Origin: Paucibacter aquatile
Lineage (GTDB): Bacteria > Pseudomonadota > Gammaproteobacteria > Burkholderiales > Burkholderiaceae_C
Direction: 5' to 3'
Assembly: GCF_002885975.1 (NCBI RefSeq)
Contig: NZ_POSP01000003.1
Span: 62,001-126,000 of the forward strand
Length of the DNA: 64,000 nucleotides
Below, one piece after another: positions 39,167 to 47,498 of the stretch. Below the pieces are notes generated by a model. That model was not told the origin of the DNA and did not search any database. It worked only from the letters and a program-made list of their open reading frames with translations. Position numbers and translations under genes: made by a program. Every line of letters begins with the position of its first letter. The first letter of the stretch is position 1.

Positions 39167-40867
39167 ATGAAAACCCATCTGATCCCCGCCCTGCTGCTGG
39201 CCCTGAGCGCGGCCCTGCCGGCCACCTCCGAGGCCTGGTGGAATGCCGAGTGGACGCAGCGCACCCGCATCACCCTCAACACCACGGACCAGGGCCTGGC
39301 CACGCAGGAGGCCGCCTCGGCAGTGCCTGTGGCCGTGCGCCTGCACTCGGGCAACTTCGACTTTGCCTCGGCCAAGGAAGACGGCTCGGACCTGCGTGTG
39401 CTGGCCGCCGACGACAAGACGCCGCTGAAGTTCAGCCTCGAGCGCTTTGACAGCGTCAACGAGCTGGCCGTGCTCTGGGTGCAGCTGCCCAGCGTGCTGC
39501 CGGGCAGCGACAAGAACCAGTTCTACGTCTACGCCGGCAACAGCAAGGTCGCCGCGGGCGAAGCCAGCCCCGCGGGCGGATTTGATGCTGCCCTGGTGTC
39601 GGCCTTTCATTTCAGCGACATCACCAAGCCCGGCGCCGATCACCTGGGCAGCCCGGGCCGCGAGGCTGGACTCGTGGTGGTGGAGCCCAACGGCCTGCTG
39701 GCTGCCAGCCTCAAGCTCGAGGGCCGTGCCGTGCAGCTGCCGGTGGCCGACAAGCCGCTGCTGGATGCCGCGCAGCTGAGCCTGAGCGTCTGGGTCAAGC
39801 TGGACGATGTGGCCTCGGCCAAGCTGCTGCAATGGGGCGGGCTGCAGATCGCGGTGCAGGCCGGCCAGCTGCGCGCCTCGGTAGGCGGCAGCGAGCTGCG
39901 CGGTGGCGAGCTGACGGTGGGCCGCTGGACCCAGCTGGGCCTGCGCGTGGGCGCGGGCAAGGCAGCCCTGCTGCTGGATGGTGCGGTGGTCGCGGATGCC
40001 GCGGCCTCCGCCCTGCCCAGCCTGGGCAGCACGCTGAGCCTGGGCGACGGCGCCCGCGGCCTGGCCGATGAGCTGCAAATCTCGGCCAGCGCGCGCAGCA
40101 ATGCCTGGCTGGCCATCAGTGCCGGCGCGCAAGGTGCCCAAGGCAAGCTGCTCAGTGCCCAGCGCGAAGACGCCGCAGCAGCCGAGGGCGAGAGCCACGG
40201 CTATATGGGCATCCTGATCAAGAACCTGACCGCCGACGCCTGGGTCGTGATCGTGATCTGCGGCCTGATGCTGCTGATCGCGATCTGGATCTCGGTGGCC
40301 AAGGGCCTCCTGATGGGCCGCATCGATCAGGCGAATCGCGCCTTCCTCAAGCGTTTCCGCGACGCCACCGACAACCTGCTGCATCTGGAGCAAGGCGGCG
40401 CGCATGCCGAATCGCCCTTGTTCCGCCTCTACCAGGCCGGCGTGCGTGAGCTGGCCAAGCGCAAAGCCGGGCAGGACGGTGCGGCGCCGCTGAGCGGCGC
40501 GTCCATGGACGCAGTCAAGGCCTCGGTGGATGCCGACTATGTGCGCGAAAACGCGCGCCTGAACGGCGGCATGGTGATGCTGACCATCGCCATCTCGGGC
40601 GGCCCCTTCCTGGGCCTGCTGGGCACCGTGGTGGGCGTGATGATCACCTTCGCCGCGATTGCGCAGGCCGGCGACGTCAATGTGAACGCCATCGCTCCCG
40701 GCATCGCCTCGGCCTTGCTGGCCACGGTGGCGGGCCTGGGCGTGGCCATCCCCTCCCTGTTTTCCTACAACTACCTGGCCTCGCGCATCAAGAACACCAG
40801 TTCGGACATGCAGATCTTCATCGACGAGTTCATCACCCGCGCGGCCGAACTCTACGGTGCCCGCTGA
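39167..40867 (+). CDS. ExbB/TolQ-type proton channel with N-terminal DUF2341 and LamG-like domains
   Basis: The 566-residue product joins a signal peptide (MKTHLIPALLLALSAALPAT), a DUF2341 domain (WWNAEWTQRTRITLNTTD near residue 24), a concanavalin/LamG-like beta domain (about 150-320), and a C-terminal MotA/TolQ/ExbB proton channel. The channel part has a helix near 350-370 (VIVICGLMLLIAIW), the GGPFLGLLGTVVGVM motif near 480 and a third helix (GIASALLATVAGLGVAIPSL). The beta domains would lie in the periplasm. DUF2341-ExbB fusions are known in TPS-linked loci. The start at 39167 gives the best signal peptide; an ATG at 39146 is in frame. Two exbD genes follow 24 bp later. Confidence 0.9.
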   Translation: MKTHLIPALLLALSAALPATSEAWWNAEWTQRTRITLNTTDQGLATQEAASAVPVAVRLHSGNFDFASAKEDGSDLRVLAADDKTPLKFSLERFDSVNELAVLWVQLPSVLPGSDKNQFYVYAGNSKVAAGEASPAGGFDAALVSAFHFSDITKPGADHLGSPGREAGLVVVEPNGLLAASLKLEGRAVQLPVADKPLLDAAQLSLSVWVKLDDVASAKLLQWGGLQIAVQAGQLRASVGGSELRGGELTVGRWTQLGLRVGAGKAALLLDGAVVADAAASALPSLGSTLSLGDGARGLADELQISASARSNAWLAISAGAQGAQGKLLSAQREDAAAAEGESHGYMGILIKNLTADAWVVIVICGLMLLIAIWISVAKGLLMGRIDQANRAFLKRFRDATDNLLHLEQGGAHAESPLFRLYQAGVRELAKRKAGQDGAAPLSGASMDAVKASVDADYVRENARLNGGMVMLTIAISGGPFLGLLGTVVGVMITFAAIAQAGDVNVNAIAPGIASALLATVAGLGVAIPSLFSYNYLASRIKNTSSDMQIFIDEFITRAAELYGAR

Positions 40868-40891
40868 AATCTGAGGTCAGGAGACTGAGCC

Positions 40892-41302
40892 ATGGCCGCC
40901 GACGTCAAGAACGACAACCAGCCCTACGACGACATCAACATCACGCCGATGCTGGATCTGGCCTATGTGCTGCTGGTCACCTTCATCATCCTGACCACCG
41001 CCTCGGTACAGGGCGTGCGGGTCAACTCGCCGCAAACCCAGGCGGCCAACAATCTGGCCAAGCCGCAAACGCGCGCCATCACCATCACCGCCGATGGCGC
41101 CGTCTACCTGGATGCCTTCCCGGTCAGCATGGAGCAGCTCAGCAGCAGCCTGGCCCAGTACAAGAGCGCCAATCCGGCCTTGCCGGTGGTGCTCAAGGCC
41201 GACGCCGCAGCGCAGTACGAGCGGGTGATGGAGGTGCTGGAGATTGCCAAGAAGCTGGACATCACCGAGATCGGCCTCGTCACCAAACGCAGTGCAGGCT
41301 GA
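40892..41302 (+). CDS. exbD: ExbD/TolR-family protein, first copy
   Basis: A 136-residue biopolymer-transport protein. It has the conserved start YDDINITPMLDLAYVLLVTF, with the membrane helix and the proton-path Asp (DINITPMLDL), followed by a periplasmic domain ending at IGLVTK. ExbD pairs with ExbB to harvest the proton motive force. AGGAG precedes the ATG. It follows the ExbB fusion by 24 bp and the second copy by 18 bp. Confidence 0.94.
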   Translation: MAADVKNDNQPYDDINITPMLDLAYVLLVTFIILTTASVQGVRVNSPQTQAANNLAKPQTRAITITADGAVYLDAFPVSMEQLSSSLAQYKSANPALPVVLKADAAAQYERVMEVLEIAKKLDITEIGLVTKRSAG

Positions 41303-41320
41303 AGGCCTGGAGGGCTCGAA

Positions 41321-41722
41321 ATGCAAGTCCAGAACGAAGTCAAACCCTACGACACCATCAACGTCACGCCCATGCTGGACCTGGCCTATGTGCTGCTGGT
41401 GGTGTTCATCCTGATGACCACCGCCTCGGTGCAAGGCCTGAACATCAGCATGCCCAAGCCCAGCAACAAGCCCAGCGTCGAGAAGCACGAGCTGGTGATC
41501 GTGCAGATCACGCCCGAGGGCCGGCTCCTGATGAACGGCGCCAGCGTCAGTGAAGACGAGCTGGAGCAAGGCCTGCTGCAGGCCAAGGCGCGCGACGCGC
41601 AGATGTCGGTGGCGATCAAGGGCGATGCGCGTTCGCAGTATGCGCATGTGGTCGCCGTGGTGGACCTGTGCAACAAGCTGCAGGTCAATATGGGCCTGGT
41701 CACGGCCCGCATCGGTAACTGA
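41321..41722 (+). CDS. exbD: ExbD/TolR-family protein, second copy
   Basis: A 133-residue paralogue of the previous gene, with the same N-terminal pattern (YDTINVTPMLDLAYVLLVVF) and a divergent periplasmic half ending at MGLVTARI. ExbD works as a dimer in the ExbB pentamer, so two different copies suggest a heterodimer specialised for this locus. GGAGGG lies before the ATG. Confidence 0.94.
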   Translation: MQVQNEVKPYDTINVTPMLDLAYVLLVVFILMTTASVQGLNISMPKPSNKPSVEKHELVIVQITPEGRLLMNGASVSEDELEQGLLQAKARDAQMSVAIKGDARSQYAHVVAVVDLCNKLQVNMGLVTARIGN

Positions 41723-41741
41723 GGAAGAAGGGAACCCAGCC

Positions 41742-42470
41742 ATGAGCGGACTCGCCGAAGACCATCTCGATGACAAGCCCGGCCGGGCCTGGCTGATTCG
41801 CGGCCTGATTGCCGCCGGCTTGATCGCCCTCGTGGGCGGAACGCTGGTGGTGGTCAAGACGCTGAAGAGCGACGACCACAAGCCGCAGCGCCAGGTGGCC
41901 AAGATCTCCATCCTGCCCAACACCCCGCCGCCGCCCCCGCCACCGCCCAAGGACGAGAAGAAGCCCGAGCCCCCCAAGGATGAAAGCAAGCAGGCGCCCC
42001 GCGAAGAGCCGCTCAAGCAGGCTGAGGCGCCCAAGGCCGCCAACGAGCCGCTGAAGATGGAAGGTGCTGCGGGCGACGGCCCGAGCGCCTTTGGTGCCGG
42101 CGCGGTCAGCAAGGACTATGCCGGCGGCGCGCCCAGCACCGGCGCCCCAGCGGCGGGTGCGGGCGGTACCCAGTCCGATCGGGCGCAGGAGCGCTTCTAC
42201 GCCAATACGGCCCGCCAGCTGCTGCGCGACGAGATCGAGCGCCGGCTCAAGTCCGAGGCCGAACAGCTGACCGCCACCTTCTCGATCTGGCTGGCCCAGG
42301 ACGGCGCCATCCAGCGCTTCGAGCTGCAACCCAGCGGCGACAGCGCGGGCGATCTGGCCCTGCGCAGCGCCCTCGACGAAACCTCGCGCCAGTTCAAGCT
42401 GCCGCCGCCGCCGGCCACCGCGCTGGCCCAACCGATGCGATTCAAGCTCAGCGTGCGACCGCTCGCCTGA
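41742..42470 (+). CDS. TonB-like energy transducer
   Basis: A 242-residue TonB-type protein. It has a short cytoplasmic start, one membrane helix (about residues 20-42, LIRGLIAAGLIALVGGTLVV), a Pro-rich PPPPPPPPKDEKKPEPPKDE linker near residue 62, an Ala/Gly-rich spacer, and a C-terminal TonB/TolA-like alpha-beta domain (ERFYANTARQLLRDEIERRL, then IWLAQDGAIQRFEL). It should span the periplasm and pass energy from the adjacent ExbB/ExbD complex to an outer-membrane partner. Its partner is not stated by the sequence; TpsB, the porin or TpsA itself are candidates. The spacing of 19 bp and 14 bp to its neighbours indicates one operon. Confidence 0.85.
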   Translation: MSGLAEDHLDDKPGRAWLIRGLIAAGLIALVGGTLVVVKTLKSDDHKPQRQVAKISILPNTPPPPPPPPKDEKKPEPPKDESKQAPREEPLKQAEAPKAANEPLKMEGAAGDGPSAFGAGAVSKDYAGGAPSTGAPAAGAGGTQSDRAQERFYANTARQLLRDEIERRLKSEAEQLTATFSIWLAQDGAIQRFELQPSGDSAGDLALRSALDETSRQFKLPPPPATALAQPMRFKLSVRPLA

Positions 42471-42484
42471 GCTTCCAACCCCAG

Positions 42485-44245
42485 ATGTCTATCAGCAGCC
42501 CCACCATGCCTTCCTCCTCACTTCGTTTCTCTGGCCCCGCGGGCTTGAGCGCCAGCCTGCTGGCCGCCTTGCTGGCCCTGCCTGCGGCACAGGCCCAGAC
42601 GGCGGCACCTGCGCTGGCTTCATCTGAAGCCCAGCAGCTGGCCCAGCTGCGGGCCACCACCCTGGCCCTGATCGACGCCTTGGTCAGCCAAGGCCTGCTG
42701 ACCCGCGAACGTGCCGATGCGATCAAGCGCCAGGCCGAGCAGGCCGGCGCCCAGGCAGCCCACACAGCACCCGTGGCCACGGCCGCCGCAGCACCCGAGG
42801 CGGCCAAGGTCCTGCGCATCCCCTATGTGCCCGAGAGCACCCGGCTGCAGATGCGCGAGGAGATCAAGACCGAGGTGCTGGCCCAGGCCCGCAAGGAGCG
42901 CTGGGGCGAGCCCGACGCCCTGCCCGAGTGGCTGGGCCGCGTGCGCGTCGGCGGCGATGTGCGCGCCCGCGCTCAGAAGGAGTACATGGCCGACAGCAAT
43001 GTGCCCGCCGAGATCTTCCGAGCCCAGACCAGCTCGCCGGCCTGGGCGCCGGACCTGAGCAACACCACGCTGGACCGCCAGCGCATGACCCTGCGCGCCC
43101 GATTGGAAGTCGACGCCAAGCTCAGCGACCAGGTGCAGACCGGCCTGCGCCTGAGCAGCGGCGGCAGCAGCAGTGGCCCCACCTCGACCTCGCAGACCCT
43201 GGGCAATCAGTTCAACCGTTATGCCCTGGGCCTGGACCGCGCCTGGCTGCGCTGGCAGCCCGAGTGGTTCCAAAACAAGCTGGCCGCCGACTTCGGCCGC
43301 ATGCCCAACCCCTTTTACAGCAGCGACCTGAGTTGGCCCGAGGACATGGCCTTCGACGGCGTGGCCGCCCAGCTCAAGCACAGCTTCGCGCCGCAGCGCT
43401 CGGTCTTTGCCAGCCTGGGCGCCTTCCCGCTGGAAGAGTTCGCGGGCAGCACGCGCGACAAATGGCTGTTCGGCGGCCAGATTGGCGGCGACATTTCGCT
43501 CGGCGGCGGTGCCCAGCTCAAGCTGGGCCTGGCGGCCTACGAGTTCCGCCACATCGAAGGCCAGCGCGAAAGCAGCCCGCCGCCCAGCGGCCCGCGCGCC
43601 GGCACGGGTGCCTACTTCAGCTCACAGTACCCGAGCTCGGTGCGCCTCAAGGGCAACACGCTGATCAATCTGAACGACCCGACCAGCGTGGCCGCGCCAA
43701 CCTGGGGCCTGGCCTCCAAGTTCCGCCCCATCAATGTCACAGCAGGCCTGACGCTGGAGAACTTTGCTTCCACCCGCCTGGCCCTGAGCATGGACTGGAT
43801 CAAGAACACCGGCTTCAGCCTGTCTGACATCCAGGCCCGCGCCGGCGTCAGCCTCAGCGACTCGCGCGACAAGCCCAACACCTTGCTGGCCAAGACCCAG
43901 GCCCTGCAGGCCAAAGCCCAGATCGGCCGTGCGGCCCTGGCCCGACGGGGCGACTGGCAGGCCTTTGCCGCCTTCCGTTTTGTCGAGCGCGATGCCTGGG
44001 TCGATGGCTTCACCGACACCACCTGGCACCTCGGCGGCACCAATTACAAGGGCTGGTCGCTGGGTGGCAGCTATGCCCTGGACACGCGCTTCTGGATGAA
44101 TGCACGCTGGACCAGCACCCGCAATCTCGACGATGGCGTGCGCTACCTGGCCGTGCCCGGTGATGCCGCCTCACTGAGCGGCAATCTGAGCAGTGCGCCG
44201 CTGCGCATCGATGTGTTCCAGCTCGACCTCAACGCCCGCTTCTGA
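42485..44245 (+). CDS. Putative outer-membrane porin
   Basis: A 586-residue putative porin with signal peptide (LLAALLALPAAQAQ near residue 27-40), a helical N-terminal periplasmic segment with ALVSQGLLTRERADAIKRQ, then a long beta-barrel rich in alternating aromatic and hydrophobic residues (VRVGGDVRARAQKEY, DRAWLRWQPEW, AADFGRMPNPFYSSDLSWPEDMAFDG split between them). The C-terminus ends in Phe (DLNARF), as for barrels inserted by the BAM complex. Its position next to TonB-like and ExbB/D genes makes it a candidate for the energised outer-membrane partner, or a barrel that helps retain TpsA; both are inference. Confidence 0.85.
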   Translation: MSISSPTMPSSSLRFSGPAGLSASLLAALLALPAAQAQTAAPALASSEAQQLAQLRATTLALIDALVSQGLLTRERADAIKRQAEQAGAQAAHTAPVATAAAAPEAAKVLRIPYVPESTRLQMREEIKTEVLAQARKERWGEPDALPEWLGRVRVGGDVRARAQKEYMADSNVPAEIFRAQTSSPAWAPDLSNTTLDRQRMTLRARLEVDAKLSDQVQTGLRLSSGGSSSGPTSTSQTLGNQFNRYALGLDRAWLRWQPEWFQNKLAADFGRMPNPFYSSDLSWPEDMAFDGVAAQLKHSFAPQRSVFASLGAFPLEEFAGSTRDKWLFGGQIGGDISLGGGAQLKLGLAAYEFRHIEGQRESSPPPSGPRAGTGAYFSSQYPSSVRLKGNTLINLNDPTSVAAPTWGLASKFRPINVTAGLTLENFASTRLALSMDWIKNTGFSLSDIQARAGVSLSDSRDKPNTLLAKTQALQAKAQIGRAALARRGDWQAFAAFRFVERDAWVDGFTDTTWHLGGTNYKGWSLGGSYALDTRFWMNARWTSTRNLDDGVRYLAVPGDAASLSGNLSSAPLRIDVFQLDLNARF

Positions 44246-44255
44246 CCGCCCGATC

Positions 44256-44990
44256 ATGCGCACACCGAATCACCCATTCAAGCCGGCCCCGGTTGCGCGG
44301 CTGGTTGCGGCCGCCCTGTCCGGCCTGCTGATCTTCAGCCCTGGTGCACAAGCGCAGGACAGCAAGACCAGCAAGGAACGCGAGGCCTTGCGCCGCGCGC
44401 AATCCGCACTGCGCGCCGCGCAGGAACAGCAAAGCAGCCTGCAGGCCGAAAAGGCCAAGGCCGAGGCTGCCGCCGGCGAGGCCAGCAAGGAATCAGCGGC
44501 CCTGCGCGGGCAGATCGGCGCTCATGCCGCCAAGTTGCGCGCCAGGGAGCAGGCGCTGAACGCGGCTCAGGAGGAGCTGAACCAATTGCGCCAGGGCCTG
44601 GCCCAGGCCCGTGGCGAGCACGGCGCCGAGCAAGAACGCGCTCAGGCATTGCAAACCCAGCTGATGGATGCACGCCGGCTGGCGAGCGAGCGCGAGCAGG
44701 CCAATCTCGGCCTGGTGGCTTTGCTGGAGGGGCGCAGCCGAGCCTTGAGTGAGGCCGAGCTCAAGAACCGCCAGCTGCAGGAGTTGGGGCATGAGCTGGT
44801 GCGCCGATTCCTGGGCCGATCTCGCATCGATTCAGCCCTGCTGGGCGATCCGGTGCTGGGCTTGCAGGCGGTGCGGGCGGAAGATGAGGCGGAGAAGTTT
44901 CGCGCCGAGCTGGCGCGCTTGGAGCTGCTGAGCGGCCGTCCGGCGGGTTCTCCTGCCGCGGCGGCACCCAGCGCTGCACCACAGCCCTGA
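44256..44990 (+). CDS. Periplasmic coiled-coil protein
   Basis: A 244-residue protein with a signal peptide (ARLVAAALSGLLIFSPGAQA) and an almost continuous heptad pattern from about residue 33 to 165 (EREALRRAQSALRAAQEQQ and on), then a short helical domain with HELVRRFLGRSRID. It should form a long periplasmic or outer-membrane-associated coiled coil. It is 10 bp after the porin and ends the tps operon. A similar role to spacers of envelope-spanning machines is possible but not shown. The ATG at 44256 starts the signal peptide; the frame upstream overlaps the porin. Confidence 0.75.
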   Translation: MRTPNHPFKPAPVARLVAAALSGLLIFSPGAQAQDSKTSKEREALRRAQSALRAAQEQQSSLQAEKAKAEAAAGEASKESAALRGQIGAHAAKLRAREQALNAAQEELNQLRQGLAQARGEHGAEQERAQALQTQLMDARRLASEREQANLGLVALLEGRSRALSEAELKNRQLQELGHELVRRFLGRSRIDSALLGDPVLGLQAVRAEDEAEKFRAELARLELLSGRPAGSPAAAAPSAAPQP

Positions 44991-44999
44991 GCCGGGCTG
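44982..44999. terminator. Weak stem-loop at end of tps operon
   Basis: CAGCCC and GGGCTG form a 6-bp stem whose loop contains the stop codon of the coiled-coil gene. There is no T run on either strand, so it may not terminate alone. It lies between two convergent genes. Confidence 0.3.
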
Positions 45000-45007
45000 G
45001 GGCCGAT

Positions 45008-45247
45008 TCAGCAGCTGCCGACCACGTCCAGGCCGTCGTCGCTTTCGTCGGCGGCCTCTTCGATCTGGCGGTCAAAGTCGGCCGAGGCGACCGCGCTCTT
45101 GGCGATCAGGGGCTTGTCCAGCGGGCGGTAGACGCGGCTGTGCAGGCGATTCAGGCGTTCGGAATGTTCCATGGCACGGACCACGCGCTCGGGGTCGATC
45201 AGCATGGCGAAGGGGCTGCTGAGGTTCAGGTGCTTGGCGTTGATCAT
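45008..45247 (-). CDS. Small conserved-looking protein of unknown function (79 aa)
   Basis: I do not recognise this 79-residue protein. The first half (SPFAMLIDPERVVRAMEHSE and RLNRLHSRVYRPLDKP) looks folded and the last third is acidic (DRQIEEAADESDDGLDVV) with a Cys at the end. No signal peptide or membrane helix is present. A GGAG about 9 bases before the ATG supports translation. It converges on the tps operon and has a 251-bp gap upstream with no other gene visible. Confidence 0.6.
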   Translation of the reverse strand: MINAKHLNLSSPFAMLIDPERVVRAMEHSERLNRLHSRVYRPLDKPLIAKSAVASADFDRQIEEAADESDDGLDVVGSC

Positions 45248-45498
45248 GATGGGGCTCCGTCTCGGTTCGGACGCGCGAAGCGCTGGGGTGTCCGTGGGTT
45301 TGTGGCGTTGGGAGTCGCTGCGGGCCCCTCAGGGGCTTCGTTCGCGTCTCAGCATGGATGCCACTGTAGAAGCCCGAGCCTCGGCCTCACAGTCGGCTGC
45401 GCCCCAAAGTCCTTGTCAGACAAATTCCTAGGTGCTTGCTGCGAACACCGCGTCCCAGCGGCCTGAAAAACAGCAGAAAAACACGCCAGCCGGCGTCA

Positions 45499-46152
45499 TC
45501 AAGGGGCTTTGGGCGCGATGCCCTGGATCGCCTTTTGCAAGGCGGCGACGAGCTTGCTGCGCTCGGCCGCACGCGCAAACTCCAGGGCCGAGAGCTCCTG
45601 GGCATTGCGCAAGCTGGGGTCAGCACCGGCGGCCAGCAAGGCCTCGGCCAGGTCCATGGCGCCGTAGCGCGAGGCCATCATCAACGGCGTACTGCCGTTC
45701 GGCGAACGGGCGTCCAGCAGGGCACCCTGGCTCAGCAGCCACAGGGCCACGCCCTTGTCCGGGCCGCTGCAGGCGTAGTGCAGCGGCGTCCAGCCCTCTT
45801 TGTTGATCTGGGCACCGCGGGCCACCAGCTTCTTGACCCAATCGAGCCGGCCCTTGATGGCGGCCAGCATCAGCGGCGTTTCGCCGGCGGCATTGGCACG
45901 GTTGACATCGGTGCCGGGGTGGCTCAGCAAGCTGTCCAAGGCGCGGCTGGAGCCCTCGCGCAAGGCCACTTCGAGAGCATTGCGGCCGCGGCCGTCGCTG
46001 GCATTGGGGTCCACACCGCGCACCAGCAGGGTCATGATCTCGCGGCCGTTGTCGAGTTCGGCGGCCAGGACCAGGTCATCGATTGGGGCGGCCTTGGCAA
46101 GCGAATGCAGTGCGGCCAGCAGCAGCACCCAGCCAGCCCAGCGCTTGACCAT
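45499..46152 (-). CDS. Ankyrin-repeat protein, exported
   Basis: The 217-residue product has a signal peptide (WAGWVLLLAALHSLAKA) and about five ankyrin repeats from residue 30 on, e.g. AGETPLMLAAIKGRLDWVKK, EGWTPLHYACSGPDKGVALW and NGSTPLMMASRYGAMDLAEA. Exported ankyrin proteins often bind partners in the periplasm; the target is unknown. The ATG at 46152 was preferred to a GTG at 46161. It is 15 bp after tatD and probably shares its transcript. Confidence 0.85.
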   Translation of the reverse strand: MVKRWAGWVLLLAALHSLAKAAPIDDLVLAAELDNGREIMTLLVRGVDPNASDGRGRNALEVALREGSSRALDSLLSHPGTDVNRANAAGETPLMLAAIKGRLDWVKKLVARGAQINKEGWTPLHYACSGPDKGVALWLLSQGALLDARSPNGSTPLMMASRYGAMDLAEALLAAGADPSLRNAQELSALEFARAAERSKLVAALQKAIQGIAPKAP

Positions 46153-46167
46153 CTGCAGCACGCTCGC

Positions 46168-46947
46168 TCAGACCAGGCCGAACAAGCGGCGCGTGTTGGC
46201 CGAGGTCTGGGCCGCCAGCTCGGGGATGCTCATGCCTTTGACCGCCGCCAGCGCGGCCGCCACATGAGGCACATAGGCGGGGCTGTTGGTTCGGCCGCGG
46301 TAGGGCACGGGGGCGAGATAAGGGCTGTCGGTCTCGATCAGCAGGCGCTCGATCGGCAGGACCTTGGCCATATCGCGCAGGTCCTGCGCGTTCTTGAAAC
46401 TCAGGATGCCCGAGAAGGAGATGTAGTAACCGCGCTCCACGGCGGCTTGCGCCACCTCGAGGCTTTCGGTGAAGCAGTGAAACACGCCGCCGGCCTGTTC
46501 ACCGCCCTCCTCGTCCAGCACACGCAAGGTGTCGGCCGCGCTGCTGCGGGTGTGGATCACCAGAGGCTTGCGCACCTGGCGGGCGGCGCGTATGTGGGTG
46601 CGGAAGCGCTCGCGCTGCCACTCCATGTCCTGCTCGATGCTGCGGCCGTTCAGGCGGTAGTAGTCCAGCCCGGTTTCGCCAATGGCCACCACCTTGGGGG
46701 CCTGGGCGCCGGCCACCAACTCGTCAACGCTGGGCTCGTGCACGTCTTCGTTGTCCGGGTGCACGCCCACCGTGGCCCAGAGCACCTGATGCTCGGCCGC
46801 CAGCGCCGCCACCTTGGGGAACTCTTCCATGGTGGTGCAGATGCAGATGGCCTGCTCCACCTGGGCCACCGCCATCTCACCGAGGATCTCGGGCAGGCGG
46901 GCGTTCAGCTCAGGAAAGCTCAGGTGGCAGTGGGAATCGATGAACAT
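46168..46947 (-). CDS. tatD: TatD-family metal-dependent hydrolase/DNase
   Basis: A 260-residue TIM-barrel hydrolase. The opening FIDSHCHLSF carries the HxH metal motif, GETGLDYYR supplies the bridging Glu, and VIHTRSSAADTL, GVFHCFTES and ETDSPYLAP supply the remaining ligands. TatD-family enzymes are deoxyribonucleases involved in DNA repair or turnover. The frame is open up to 47028, but the family start is at the ATG at 46947. It is 77 bp downstream of pilZ in the usual Burkholderiales order. Confidence 0.94.
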   Translation of the reverse strand: MFIDSHCHLSFPELNARLPEILGEMAVAQVEQAICICTTMEEFPKVAALAAEHQVLWATVGVHPDNEDVHEPSVDELVAGAQAPKVVAIGETGLDYYRLNGRSIEQDMEWQRERFRTHIRAARQVRKPLVIHTRSSAADTLRVLDEEGGEQAGGVFHCFTESLEVAQAAVERGYYISFSGILSFKNAQDLRDMAKVLPIERLLIETDSPYLAPVPYRGRTNSPAYVPHVAAALAAVKGMSIPELAAQTSANTRRLFGLV

Positions 46948-47024
46948 GGAGGAAACAAGGAGTGCGGCAAGGAGTACAGCGGGAATGCAGCACGCGAGGC
47001 GAACACGGGGCCGGGCCCCGCCGC

Positions 47025-47459
47025 TCACATGGTTTGAGTCGGCTTGGCGGACGAGATCTGGGTGCCGAGGATTTCTTCAATGCGCAGTTTGATCAGGCGG
47101 CTTTTCTCATCGGCAGGAAAACGCACACCGACGCCCTGCGTGCGGCCGCCCGGCGCATTGGCCGGCGTCAGCCAGGCGATCTTGCCGGCCACGGGATAAC
47201 GCTGATTGTCCTCGGGCAAGGCCAGCAGCAGGTAGACATCCTCACCGAGGCGGTACTCGCGCGTGGTCGGCACGAACAGGCCGCCGTCGAGGAACTGCGG
47301 CATATAGGCCGCATAGAGCGCGCCTTTCTCGCGGAACACCAGCTGGATCACGCTGGGACGCGGGCCGGCGCTGGCCGCAGCCGGCGCAGCAGCACCGGCC
47401 GCAGCGCCCAGCGAGGTGGTCAGGCCGCCCAGGGCGGGTTTGGCTGAGGAATTGTCCAT
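47025..47459 (-). CDS. pilZ: PilZ-domain type IV pilus protein
   Basis: A 144-residue single-domain PilZ protein. After an Ala-rich lead of about 33 residues the domain shows VIQLVFREKGALYAAYMPQF, DGGLFVPTTREYRLGEDVYL and VAGKIAWLTPANAPGGRTQG. It fits the founding PilZ group needed for type IV pilus assembly, which often lacks the RxxxR c-di-GMP motif; I see none here. The place between holB and tatD is conserved in beta- and gammaproteobacteria. Confidence 0.92.
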   Translation of the reverse strand: MDNSSAKPALGGLTTSLGAAAGAAAPAAASAGPRPSVIQLVFREKGALYAAYMPQFLDGGLFVPTTREYRLGEDVYLLLALPEDNQRYPVAGKIAWLTPANAPGGRTQGVGVRFPADEKSRLIKLRIEEILGTQISSAKPTQTM

Positions 47460-47498
47460 GGCGCGAGTGTAGCGAAGGCCTGCCTATCGACTGCGGGC

